DNA from: Candidatus Tenebribacter mawsonii
Lineage (GTDB): Bacteria > Cloacimonadota > Cloacimonadia > Cloacimonadales > TCS61
Reading direction: 5' to 3'
Length of the DNA stretch: 10,865 nucleotides
Assembly: GCA_030765665.1 (NCBI GenBank)
Contig: JAVCCD010000058.1
Coordinates: forward strand, 1-10,865
Shown here: piece by piece, positions 1 to 6,753 of the stretch
How the letters are laid out: every line of letters starts with the position of its first letter
Numbering within the stretch: position 1 is the first letter of the stretch
The notes under the pieces: model-generated
What the model was told of the DNA's origin: nothing
The model's database searches: none
What the model saw: only the letters and a program-made list of their open reading frames with translations
Translations under genes and position numbers: made by a program

Positions 1-2
1 AT

Positions 3-776
3 TATAATATGAAAAGTGTTATTGATCTGGGTGTTTCAAAAACATGGGAAGAGCAAACAGATACAGATTTCAGGCTTGCTTCAGATGAATTTGATCTAAA
101 AAATACAGGAATTTATTATTTTGTAAAAGATCTTGGATTATATGGAAGATTTGATGCTAACTCACATTTCTTCGATGAAACTCAATATAGCTCAGATAAA
201 TTCTATTATCAGAAATTTGATGAAAATGGCATAGCGCTGAATGATAGCGTATATTCTGATAATGTACAGACAAAATCATCCTTCTTCCCGATAGAATTAA
301 AAGAGGGAATTGGAATTAATTATAGGATATTGAATCTTTCCAGAGCGAATTTGAGTTTTAGAGCCGGTTTTGGAATAAGACAATCGTTTAATGAAGATGT
401 TTTTGTTTATAATGATGAAGAAATAGATATTTATGATCCAGCTTCTAAAAAAACATTTATTGATGCTGCTGGGGTTGAACATAGAAAATACTTTGAATTA
501 GCTTCAACCAATACAACAGGAACCGAGTTATCACTAGTCGGTAATTTCCAGTTACCATTTAATTTAACATACGCTTCAGACGCGGATTTCTACTTTCCAT
601 TTGATGAGAACGATGAATATACATTTGAATGGGAAAATTCTTTTAACTTAAATTTATTTAAGCATATATCTCTTGATTACAAATTTAATTTAGAAAAGTT
701 AAGCGTAGATTCTGGGAAAGATTATCTGGTTAGAGAGCACAGCCTGTTTTTAAGAGTAACATATTTCTTGAGATAA
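3..776 (+). CDS. Probable outer-membrane beta-barrel protein, 3' part (5' end outside window)
   Basis: The reading frame is already open at the left edge (first full codon at 3). The first ATG, at 9, has no room for a ribosome site and is not followed by a signal peptide, so the gene almost certainly starts upstream. About 255 residues are visible. They show alternating polar/aromatic strands typical of outer-membrane barrels: NLSFRAGFGIRQSF, ELSLVGNFQLPFNLTY, WENSFNLNLFKHISLDYKFN, and a final strand LFLRVTYFLR running to the C-terminus. There are no hydrophobic helices. The overall pattern resembles DUF481-like barrels, but I cannot assign a family firmly. The stop lies 1 nt before the STAS-MlaE gene, so the two are probably co-transcribed and translationally coupled. 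That placement suggests, without proving, an outer-membrane partner for the transporter. It could equally be an unrelated porin-like protein. Confidence 0.6.
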   Translation, partial: YNMKSVIDLGVSKTWEEQTDTDFRLASDEFDLKNTGIYYFVKDLGLYGRFDANSHFFDETQYSSDKFYYQKFDENGIALNDSVYSDNVQTKSSFFPIELKEGIGINYRILNLSRANLSFRAGFGIRQSFNEDVFVYNDEEIDIYDPASKKTFIDAAGVEHRKYFELASTNTTGTELSLVGNFQLPFNLTYASDADFYFPFDENDEYTFEWENSFNLNLFKHISLDYKFNLEKLSVDSGKDYLVREHSLFLRVTYFLR

Positions 777-777
777 T

Positions 778-1851
778 ATGGAATATAGAGAACAATCATT
801 ATTCTTTGATGGAGAGCTAACAAAGCATACTGTACCTGCTTTGAGCTATAACTTTGCTCAAGTCAAAAATCAATTAATTGTTACACTTGATCTACGAATG
901 GTCACAAAAATAGATAGTGCAGGTATTGCATTTATAGATGAGATGCTGTTGCAATTAGACCTCGAACCAGGCAATTCTTTATACATGAATGAGATAGTGA
1001 AAACCGCTTATAATACATTTACATCAGTAGGAATTAAACAAGCAAAAATTGTAGTAAAAGAAGATCATTTTACTCGTTTAGGTTCAGCATTTATAATCTT
1101 TTTAAATTCAATAAAAGATGGTATTTCTTTGATCGCTGATATCTCTTACTGGTCATTTGTCGGAATTTTTAATAAGAAAGGACAGCGTAAGGGGTCTGTT
1201 ATTCAACAGGCTTTATTCATCGGAGTAGATGCACTGGGAATAATAGCATTACTTTCGATGATACTCGGTTTGATATTAGCTTTGCAATCTGCAGCCCAGT
1301 TGCGACAATTTGGCGCAAATATATTTGTTGCTGATCTTATGGGAGTTTCAATGGTGACAGAGATGGGACCTATTCTCACAGCTATAATTTTAGCAGGTAG
1401 AAGTGGCTCATCAATAGCCTCAGAAATTGCTACTATGAAAGTTACAGAAGAGATCGATGCACTTAAAATGATGGCAATCAATCCCATTCGATATATTGTT
1501 GTGCCCAAATTCCATGCTATCACAATTTGTATCCCGCTTTTGGTAACAGCATCAACATTGATCGGAATATTTGGAGGACTGATTATAGCTGTTACTTATC
1601 TTGAATTGAGTGCTACTGTTTTTGTTAATCGCATATTCGAAGTATTAACCTTTAGAGATGCTATTATTGGTTTGGGAAAAAGCTACTTCTTTGCCTGGGT
1701 TATTGTAATAATAGGAAGTTATTACGGATTCAATGTGAAGGGTGGTGCAGAAGGTGTTGGTAAGGTTACTACTCAAGCTGTAGTAGCTTCAATTTTCTGG
1801 GTGATAATATTGGATGCGATCAATAGCTTGATCTTCTATTTTAAGATATGA
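778..1851 (+). CDS. mlaE: MlaE-family ABC transporter permease with N-terminal STAS domain
   Basis: Inner-membrane permease of an Mla/MCE-type lipid transporter, 357 aa. Residues about 1-100 form a STAS domain, the role played by separate MlaB in E. coli. It includes the loop IDSAGIAF with D46-S47-A48-G49, matching the D-S-x-G phosphorylation loop of anti-sigma antagonists. Residues about 110-357 are the MlaE permease domain (PF02405 type). Hydrophobic segments lie around 146-170, 184-206, 246-276, 302-316 and 334-354. Family motifs are visible: TEMGPILTA at 194-202, GRSGSSIASEIATM at 207-220 leading to EEIDALKMM, and the C-terminal YYGFNVKGGAEGVGKVTTQA at 315-334. The ATG is 1 nt after the preceding stop with no clear Shine-Dalgarno, so coupling is likely. 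Its end overlaps the ATPase start by 4 nt (ATGA). The family call is secure; the exact substrate (phospholipid or other lipid) is inference. Confidence 0.93.
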   Translation: MEYREQSLFFDGELTKHTVPALSYNFAQVKNQLIVTLDLRMVTKIDSAGIAFIDEMLLQLDLEPGNSLYMNEIVKTAYNTFTSVGIKQAKIVVKEDHFTRLGSAFIIFLNSIKDGISLIADISYWSFVGIFNKKGQRKGSVIQQALFIGVDALGIIALLSMILGLILALQSAAQLRQFGANIFVADLMGVSMVTEMGPILTAIILAGRSGSSIASEIATMKVTEEIDALKMMAINPIRYIVVPKFHAITICIPLLVTASTLIGIFGGLIIAVTYLELSATVFVNRIFEVLTFRDAIIGLGKSYFFAWVIVIIGSYYGFNVKGGAEGVGKVTTQAVVASIFWVIILDAINSLIFYFKI

Positions 1852-2588
1852 AAAAACCAATAATTTCTATTAAAAATCTTGTTGCAAAATATGGTGAAGA
1901 GACCATATTAGACAAAATATCAATGGATATATTTCCTCAAGAAGTAACAGTTATTTTAGGAGGCAGTGGTTGTGGGAAGACAACATTGATTAAAAATATT
2001 CTCAAACTCTATAATCCCTATTCCGGATCTGTTAAAATATTTGATGAAGAAGTTACTACAATGGATGAACAGGAATTTGATGATATCCTCAGTAAAATTG
2101 GTATGTTGTTCCAAAACGGAGCACTTCTTAATTCATTAAGTATTTATGATAATGTAGCTATACCACTGGAACAGCATACAGCATTACCAAAAAAGATAAT
2201 TGATAAAATGATAAAAGTAAAATTGGATCTTGTTAACTTGAGTCATGCAGTGAATATGATACCTTCAGAGCTTTCTGGAGGAATGAAAAAAAGAGCAGCT
2301 TTAGCCAGAGCTATTGCTCTTGATCCTGATATCCTGATCTGTGACGAACCCTCTGCTGGTCTTGACCCGTTGACCAGTGCAAATTTGGATGAATTGATTC
2401 TGAAACTGAAAGATCTTCTTAATATGACGATCGTAATTGTAACACATGAACTTGCCAGCATTCATCGTATTGCAGATAGAATTATTTTTTTGGATAACGG
2501 GAAATTGCTATTCAGCGGTACTTTAGAAGAAGCAAAACAGACAGATATTGTCGAAGTGAGAACCTTCTTTGAAGTAGGTACTTTTTAA
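1848..2588 (+). CDS. mlaF: MlaF-type ABC transporter ATP-binding protein
   Basis: Cytoplasmic ATPase of the lipid transporter, 246 aa, the usual size for MlaF. All nucleotide-binding motifs are intact. Walker A GGSGCGKTT is at 38-46 (K44), Q-loop glutamine Q89 lies in GMLFQNGALL, and the signature LSGGMKKR is at 142-149. Walker B ends at D166-E167, the D-loop is SAGLDP at 169-174, and the switch histidine is H200. The LFQNGAL and LSGGMKKRAALARA wording is characteristic of the MlaF/MCE-associated subfamily rather than of importers. The start ATG overlaps the permease stop (ATGA), so the two subunits are made in step. No MCE-domain (MlaD) gene follows, although that is its common position. The Mut7-C gene starts 5 nt downstream instead. 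Confidence 0.94.
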   Translation: MKKPIISIKNLVAKYGEETILDKISMDIFPQEVTVILGGSGCGKTTLIKNILKLYNPYSGSVKIFDEEVTTMDEQEFDDILSKIGMLFQNGALLNSLSIYDNVAIPLEQHTALPKKIIDKMIKVKLDLVNLSHAVNMIPSELSGGMKKRAALARAIALDPDILICDEPSAGLDPLTSANLDELILKLKDLLNMTIVIVTHELASIHRIADRIIFLDNGKLLFSGTLEEAKQTDIVEVRTFFEVGTF

Positions 2589-2593
2589 TACTT

Positions 2594-3061
2594 ATGATAA
2601 TGAAAAGGAAGAAGTTTTTATTAGATGAAAATCTGTGTAAATTAACTAAATGTCTTCGTTTGCTAGGATATGATGCAGTAATTCCCCAAAGTATCAGTAT
2701 AGACAAAAAGGTATCTCTTTGCCAAAAAGAACGCCGGATATTCCTAACAAAAAGTAAAAAAATAGCTAACAGAAAAGATAAATTCCATAGAATATTAATC
2801 AAGAATGTAAACTATGATAAACAATTACAAGAAATCCAAAATCTTGTCGATTTTGAGGAGAGTGAGTTGTCCTCCAGATGTCTAGTATGCAACAACAGAT
2901 TACAAACGATAAATGCAGAAAAAACCGAATGCCTAATTCCAAAAAATGTAAGGCTCAACTTCTCCGATTATAAAATTTGTAGAAAATGCGGAAAGATATA
3001 TTGGAAAGGCTCACATTTCGTGGCTATGAAAAGCAAACTTAAGAATTTATTGACAGCATAA
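2594..3061 (+). CDS. Mut7-C (DUF82) PIN-like protein with C-terminal zinc ribbon, altered active site
   Basis: 155-aa protein of the Mut7-C family (PF01927 type), a PIN-fold putative RNase domain joined to a zinc ribbon. The N-terminus reads FLLDENLCKLTKCLRLLGYDA, the family opening, with acidic D11-E12. The C-terminal half has the ribbon C96-x2-C99 and C129-x2-C132, followed by the family ending CGKIYWKGSH (132-141). The residue usually seen as Asp in the LTRD motif after the second strand is Ser here: FLTKSKK, S54. The protein may therefore be a weak or inactive nuclease that keeps an RNA-binding or structural role. The start is ATG 2594; an in-frame ATG at 2600 is also possible, as neither has a clear ribosome site. 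It sits 5 nt after mlaF, so it probably belongs to the same transcript. Its cellular role is not known to me. Confidence 0.85.
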   Translation: MIMKRKKFLLDENLCKLTKCLRLLGYDAVIPQSISIDKKVSLCQKERRIFLTKSKKIANRKDKFHRILIKNVNYDKQLQEIQNLVDFEESELSSRCLVCNNRLQTINAEKTECLIPKNVRLNFSDYKICRKCGKIYWKGSHFVAMKSKLKNLLTA

Positions 3062-3129
3062 GTTCTAAAATTTTAAAAACATTATAAGATTTTGTTAATT
3101 ATTAATTATATATTGGATTTTCCATTATC

Positions 3130-3142
3130 AGGGGGGAATGTG
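3130..3142 (+). promoter_or_regulatory. Six-G ribosome binding site and GTG start of the large FN3 protein
   Basis: An A followed by six G (3130-3136) stands 3 nt before a GTG (3140-3142). This is the only G-rich stretch in the AT-rich gap 3062-3139, so it is the most likely Shine-Dalgarno. The GTG is directly followed by a signal peptide (KTWILILLILFLTGYA), whereas the in-frame TTG further upstream at 3092 would add a non-signal-like leader. An out-of-frame ATG at 3138 overlaps the GTG and stops at once (ATG TGA). I saw no clear promoter or terminator in the rest of the gap, only AT-rich palindromic sequence. Confidence 0.65.
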
Positions 3143-6100
3143 AAAACTTGGATTTTAATTCTGTTAATTTTGTTTTTAACAGGATATGCTTTTACGCAGG
3201 AAACTTCATCGGTTCAAGATTCTATTGGTGTTGAAGCCAACATACTTGATCGCCCAACTAATCTATCTGCAAAAGCGCTGAATGATCACACGATCTCCTT
3301 ACGATGGCATAGCTCAAAAGAAGATATCATTGGCTATATTCTTCTCAGAAAAAGAGGTAATGAAAATTTTATCGAAGTGCTCAAATTAGAAAAAGATAAA
3401 ACTTTCTTTGTTGATGAAAAATTAACTTTCAATGTAAAATACTCTTACAAAGTTCAAGCATATAATGACATTATGAGATCTGAATTTTCTGATGAGATCA
3501 CGCTTTCTACAATATTTCCCAGACCAGCAAAACTGATTGTAAAACCCATTGATGATCAATCGGTTAAATTAAATTGGCAGGATAATTGCGATTTTGAAAC
3601 CGGTTCTATTATTGAACGGAAGAGCATGAATACAGAATATCTGGAGATTGACAAAGTAACAGCTGATGAGACGGAATACTTCGATGAAGGTTTAACGGTC
3701 GGAGAGAAATATTATTATCAGATAAAGTGTGAAACTGAATTTAACAGATCTTTAGCATCAGATGAGACCACAGTTGAAACAGAGTTCCCAGCACCTGAAA
3801 ATTTTAATGTTACAGCACTTGATGACCAATCAACTCGCCTGACATGGGAAGATCAATATGGATATGAAAGTGGTTTTAAAATTGAAAGAAAATCTGGTAA
3901 CACTGAATTTGAGGAGATAGCAGTTGTAGCCGCAGATACTCGTTATTTTGTGGATAGTAAACTAGAAGATGGAAAAACATATACCTACGTTATAAAAGCC
4001 TTTACAGATGTTAATCAATCACGTCCAAGTGTTGCTGTTTCGGCAGAACTTTCATTTCCAGCCCCTCAAAAACTATTTATTGATGTCTTGAATGATCACT
4101 CTGCTAAACTTTATTGGGAAGATAGGTCTGCGCTAGCGCATGAATATGTTCTAGAAAGAAAGGTGAGTGAGGGTGAATATGAAATATTGGTCAAACTTGG
4201 AAAAGAGGAGAGAGATTATCTGGATGAGGAGATGCAACTTGGTGATGAATATACTTATCGAATCAAGGCACTTTCTAAAATCAGTGAATCAGAATATTCC
4301 AATGAAGTAGGAACAAAAACTGATTTTCCTGGTCCAGAAAATTTATATGCCGAAAATATTGATGATGAATCACTCAGATTGTATTGGGAAGATAACTGTA
4401 CGTTTGAGACGGGTTACAAACTGGAAAGAAAAGTTAGCGGAGGTGAATTTAAGGAAATTGCGACATTAGATGCAAACACCACTTTTTTCTTGGATTCGGA
4501 TCTAACATATGATACTGTATATAATTACAGAGTAATTGCCTTTACTCCTGTATCCCAATCAGCCTATTCTAATATTTTATCTGCAAAAACAATTTTCCCT
4601 GAGCCAACTTATCTATCCATACTTGTCTTAGATGATCAATCATTAAAACTATCATGGGTGGATAACTGTACTTTTGATACTGGTTTTAAGATCGAACGAA
4701 AAAGTGGGAAAGATGATTTTGTAACAATCAAACAGCTTCCTGCAACTGCAGATTCATATTTGGATGAAAGGCTGAAATATGGGACCCAGTATATCTACAG
4801 GATTGCAACAATTACAAATTCCAATTCATCAGATTACTCTACAGAAATCATTGCCAAAACAGTTTTCCCTGCTCCTTCTTATTTAAGCTCGGAAGTTCTC
4901 GATGATCGAACTGCTACTGTTTACTGGGAAGATAATTGTTCTTTTGAAACGGGTTATGAAATAGAAAGAAGAGCTGAAAATGATGAGTTTACAACACTTG
5001 TAAAACTTCCAGCAAACTCAACTTCCTATACAGATGTTAATGTTAAATTTGAAAATACATATTATTACAGAGTTCAAGCTACAACTCAGATCAACGGATC
5101 CGATTTTTCTAATGTTGAATATTTAAATACTATATTTCCACATCCTTCCAATCTTAGTTCTGAGGTTGTTTCTGCTGGAAAGATTATACTGAATTGGGAT
5201 GATAACTGCTATTTTGAAGATGGCTATAGAGTTGAAAGAAGCCAAAACGGTTCCGATTTCAAAGTGATAAAAAATGTTAATTCGAATATCACAGAATTTA
5301 TAGATAAAGATCTTAGTTACAATATAAATTATACCTACAGGGTTCTTGCTTTCACTGCACTGAATGTATCTCACTATACAAATTCAACTTCCAAATACTA
5401 TGGCTTAATCACTCCAGGAAGTTTTAGAATAACAATCCTTGCTGATCGACAGGTGAAGCTAAAATGGAACGATAATAGTAAAATTGAAGAAGGTTTCAAA
5501 ATTCAAAGAAGAACAGATAATTCAGAATTTAAAACAATTGCCGCAATTGCAGCAAATACAGAGTCTTACATTGATGCTAATACTGAGATCCATCAAAAAT
5601 ATTATTATCGGATCTATAGTTATGTTGGAAGGAATAATTCACCAAAATCCAAACATTTCTCTGCTATTTGTCACTTTGGTAAATTGCGTGTTCCTCAAGA
5701 TCATCAGACCATTCAAGCGGCAATTCGTTCTGCTGTTTCGGGAGATGTAGTAATTGTACAACCAGGTATTTATAAAGAAAATATTGATTTTGAAGGTAAG
5801 AATATAACTGTATGCTCTAAATTTCTTGAAACCCGTGACAGATCCTTCATTAACTCAACTATTATTGATGGGAAGGGTTCAAGCAGTGTGGTCAATTTTA
5901 ATAGTGAAGAAACTGATGAAGCAAAACTGGTTGGTTTCACAATCCAAAATGGAATTGGTAACGTGCACCGCGGAGGTGGTTTATTCATATATAATGGCAG
6001 TCCGACTATCAGTGATTTGATCGTGAAAGATAATTCTGCTGAAAAATTCGGTGGAGGACTCTATCTCTACAATTCCAATTCTAAAATTGAAAATATCGTA

Positions 6101-6718
6101 ATAATGAATAATTCATCACTAGGAACAAAACACGGGTATGGTGGTGGAATTTACTTAAGCAACTCAAATCCAACCTTGAGTAAATTAGAAATCATAGATA
6201 ATAAAGCCAACAACTTCGGCGGTGGTATTTATGTGTACAACTCCAACCCAGAACTCAATGATTGCGTTGTAGCTGGCAATGAAGCAATGGGAACAGAATT
6301 CGGTTATGGTGGAGGAATCTATACTCAGTATTCAACCTCTTCCTGGCGTAATCTTACTATTGCCGATAACTCTGCCAAACATGGTGGGGGTGTTTATTGC
6401 AATAGTTTTTCAAACCCTAAAATTTATAGTACCATAATCTGGAACAACAATCCTCAGGAAGTATGTTTTCATAAATTTGGCGATATCAAAATGACTCTAA
6501 GTTATTCTAATATAATGAATGCAGAAGATGGTTTTAAAACAAATAATAATGGTTCACTTTTCTTTAAAATGGGAGTAATAAATTCTGATCCCAAATTTAA
6601 AGATGCAGCCAATAGAGATTATAATTTACTCGCAGAATCTCCCTGTATAGATGCCGGAGATCCGTCGGAGGAATTTTTAGATGCCGATGGGTCCAGATGT
6701 GATATGGGAGCTAAATAG
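3140..6718 (+). CDS. Large secreted surface protein: nine FN3 repeats plus right-handed beta-helix
   Basis: 1192 aa from the GTG at 3140. Residues 1-17 are a signal peptide, with probable cleavage after GYA. Residues 36-845 are nine fibronectin-III-like repeats of 90 residues. Each begins F-P-x-P (or a variant), then D-D-x-S-x-x-L-x-W-x-D-N, G-[FY]-x-[IL]-E-R-K, a late Y-x-Y-R-[VI] and S-x-[YF]-S-N. Residues about 846-1192 form a pectate-lyase-like parallel beta-helix. It opens VPQDHQTIQAAI, GDVVIVQPGIYKENI, and has GGG-started rungs at 945, 971, 1001, 1027, 1057 and 1082. It ends with the common ESPCIDAGDP and DADGSRCDMGA motifs. No catalytic residues can be assigned, so binding to glycans or proteins at the cell surface is more likely than enzymatic action. 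It stops right after the helix, with no FlgD-like, T9SS-type or autotransporter tail that I can see. The OmpA-family gene starts 35 bp later, probably in the same operon. Confidence 0.85.
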   Translation: MKTWILILLILFLTGYAFTQETSSVQDSIGVEANILDRPTNLSAKALNDHTISLRWHSSKEDIIGYILLRKRGNENFIEVLKLEKDKTFFVDEKLTFNVKYSYKVQAYNDIMRSEFSDEITLSTIFPRPAKLIVKPIDDQSVKLNWQDNCDFETGSIIERKSMNTEYLEIDKVTADETEYFDEGLTVGEKYYYQIKCETEFNRSLASDETTVETEFPAPENFNVTALDDQSTRLTWEDQYGYESGFKIERKSGNTEFEEIAVVAADTRYFVDSKLEDGKTYTYVIKAFTDVNQSRPSVAVSAELSFPAPQKLFIDVLNDHSAKLYWEDRSALAHEYVLERKVSEGEYEILVKLGKEERDYLDEEMQLGDEYTYRIKALSKISESEYSNEVGTKTDFPGPENLYAENIDDESLRLYWEDNCTFETGYKLERKVSGGEFKEIATLDANTTFFLDSDLTYDTVYNYRVIAFTPVSQSAYSNILSAKTIFPEPTYLSILVLDDQSLKLSWVDNCTFDTGFKIERKSGKDDFVTIKQLPATADSYLDERLKYGTQYIYRIATITNSNSSDYSTEIIAKTVFPAPSYLSSEVLDDRTATVYWEDNCSFETGYEIERRAENDEFTTLVKLPANSTSYTDVNVKFENTYYYRVQATTQINGSDFSNVEYLNTIFPHPSNLSSEVVSAGKIILNWDDNCYFEDGYRVERSQNGSDFKVIKNVNSNITEFIDKDLSYNINYTYRVLAFTALNVSHYTNSTSKYYGLITPGSFRITILADRQVKLKWNDNSKIEEGFKIQRRTDNSEFKTIAAIAANTESYIDANTEIHQKYYYRIYSYVGRNNSPKSKHFSAICHFGKLRVPQDHQTIQAAIRSAVSGDVVIVQPGIYKENIDFEGKNITVCSKFLETRDRSFINSTIIDGKGSSSVVNFNSEETDEAKLVGFTIQNGIGNVHRGGGLFIYNGSPTISDLIVKDNSAEKFGGGLYLYNSNSKIENIVIMNNSSLGTKHGYGGGIYLSNSNPTLSKLEIIDNKANNFGGGIYVYNSNPELNDCVVAGNEAMGTEFGYGGGIYTQYSTSSWRNLTIADNSAKHGGGVYCNSFSNPKIYSTIIWNNNPQEVCFHKFGDIKMTLSYSNIMNAEDGFKTNNNGSLFFKMGVINSDPKFKDAANRDYNLLAESPCIDAGDPSEEFLDADGSRCDMGAK
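3245..5674 (+). repeat. Nine tandem FN3-coding repeats, 270 bp each
   Basis: The F-P-x-P repeat start (or its aligned equivalent) falls at 3245, 3515, 3785, 4055, 4325, 4595, 4865, 5135 and 5405. Every interval is exactly 270 bp, or 90 codons, and the array ends at 5674. The first unit opens L-D-R-P and the ninth L-I-T-P; the seven between open F-P-x-P. Units diverge strongly in sequence but show no net length change. Units 5-7 share the closest core, DNC[TS]F[ED]TG[YF]. Confidence 0.9.
5972..6307 (+). repeat. Two copies of a 168-bp beta-helix super-repeat
   Basis: Glycine triplets that start beta-helix rungs lie at 5972, 6050, 6140, 6218 and 6308, giving spacings of 78, 90, 78 and 90 bp. 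A short rung (26 aa, ending with Phe before GGG) is followed by a long rung (30 aa, ending G-Y before GGG), and the pair is repeated: 5972-6139 and 6140-6307. The next rung, 6308-6382, is 75 bp, so the alternation fades there. Confidence 0.75.
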
Positions 6719-6753
6719 GATTTAATGAATATATAATTCGGGAGGAATTTTAG

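Noticed and set aside
1203..1523. Minus-strand 106-codon frame opposite the MlaE gene
   Set aside because: It is antisense to conserved permease motifs, has no ribosome site and shows no family resemblance.
3092..3139. TTG start that would add 16 residues to the large FN3 protein
   Set aside because: The added residues are not signal-like, no ribosome site precedes the TTG, and the G-rich site just before GTG 3140 is followed at once by a good signal peptide.
5484..5750. Plus-strand 88-codon frame inside the FN3 region
   Set aside because: It overlaps in another frame a clearly repeat-structured coding sequence and has no recognisable product.
5680..6718. Beta-helix region as an active pectate lyase or glycosidase
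   Set aside because: The fold is supported, but no catalytic motif can be identified, so an enzyme call would be unsupported.
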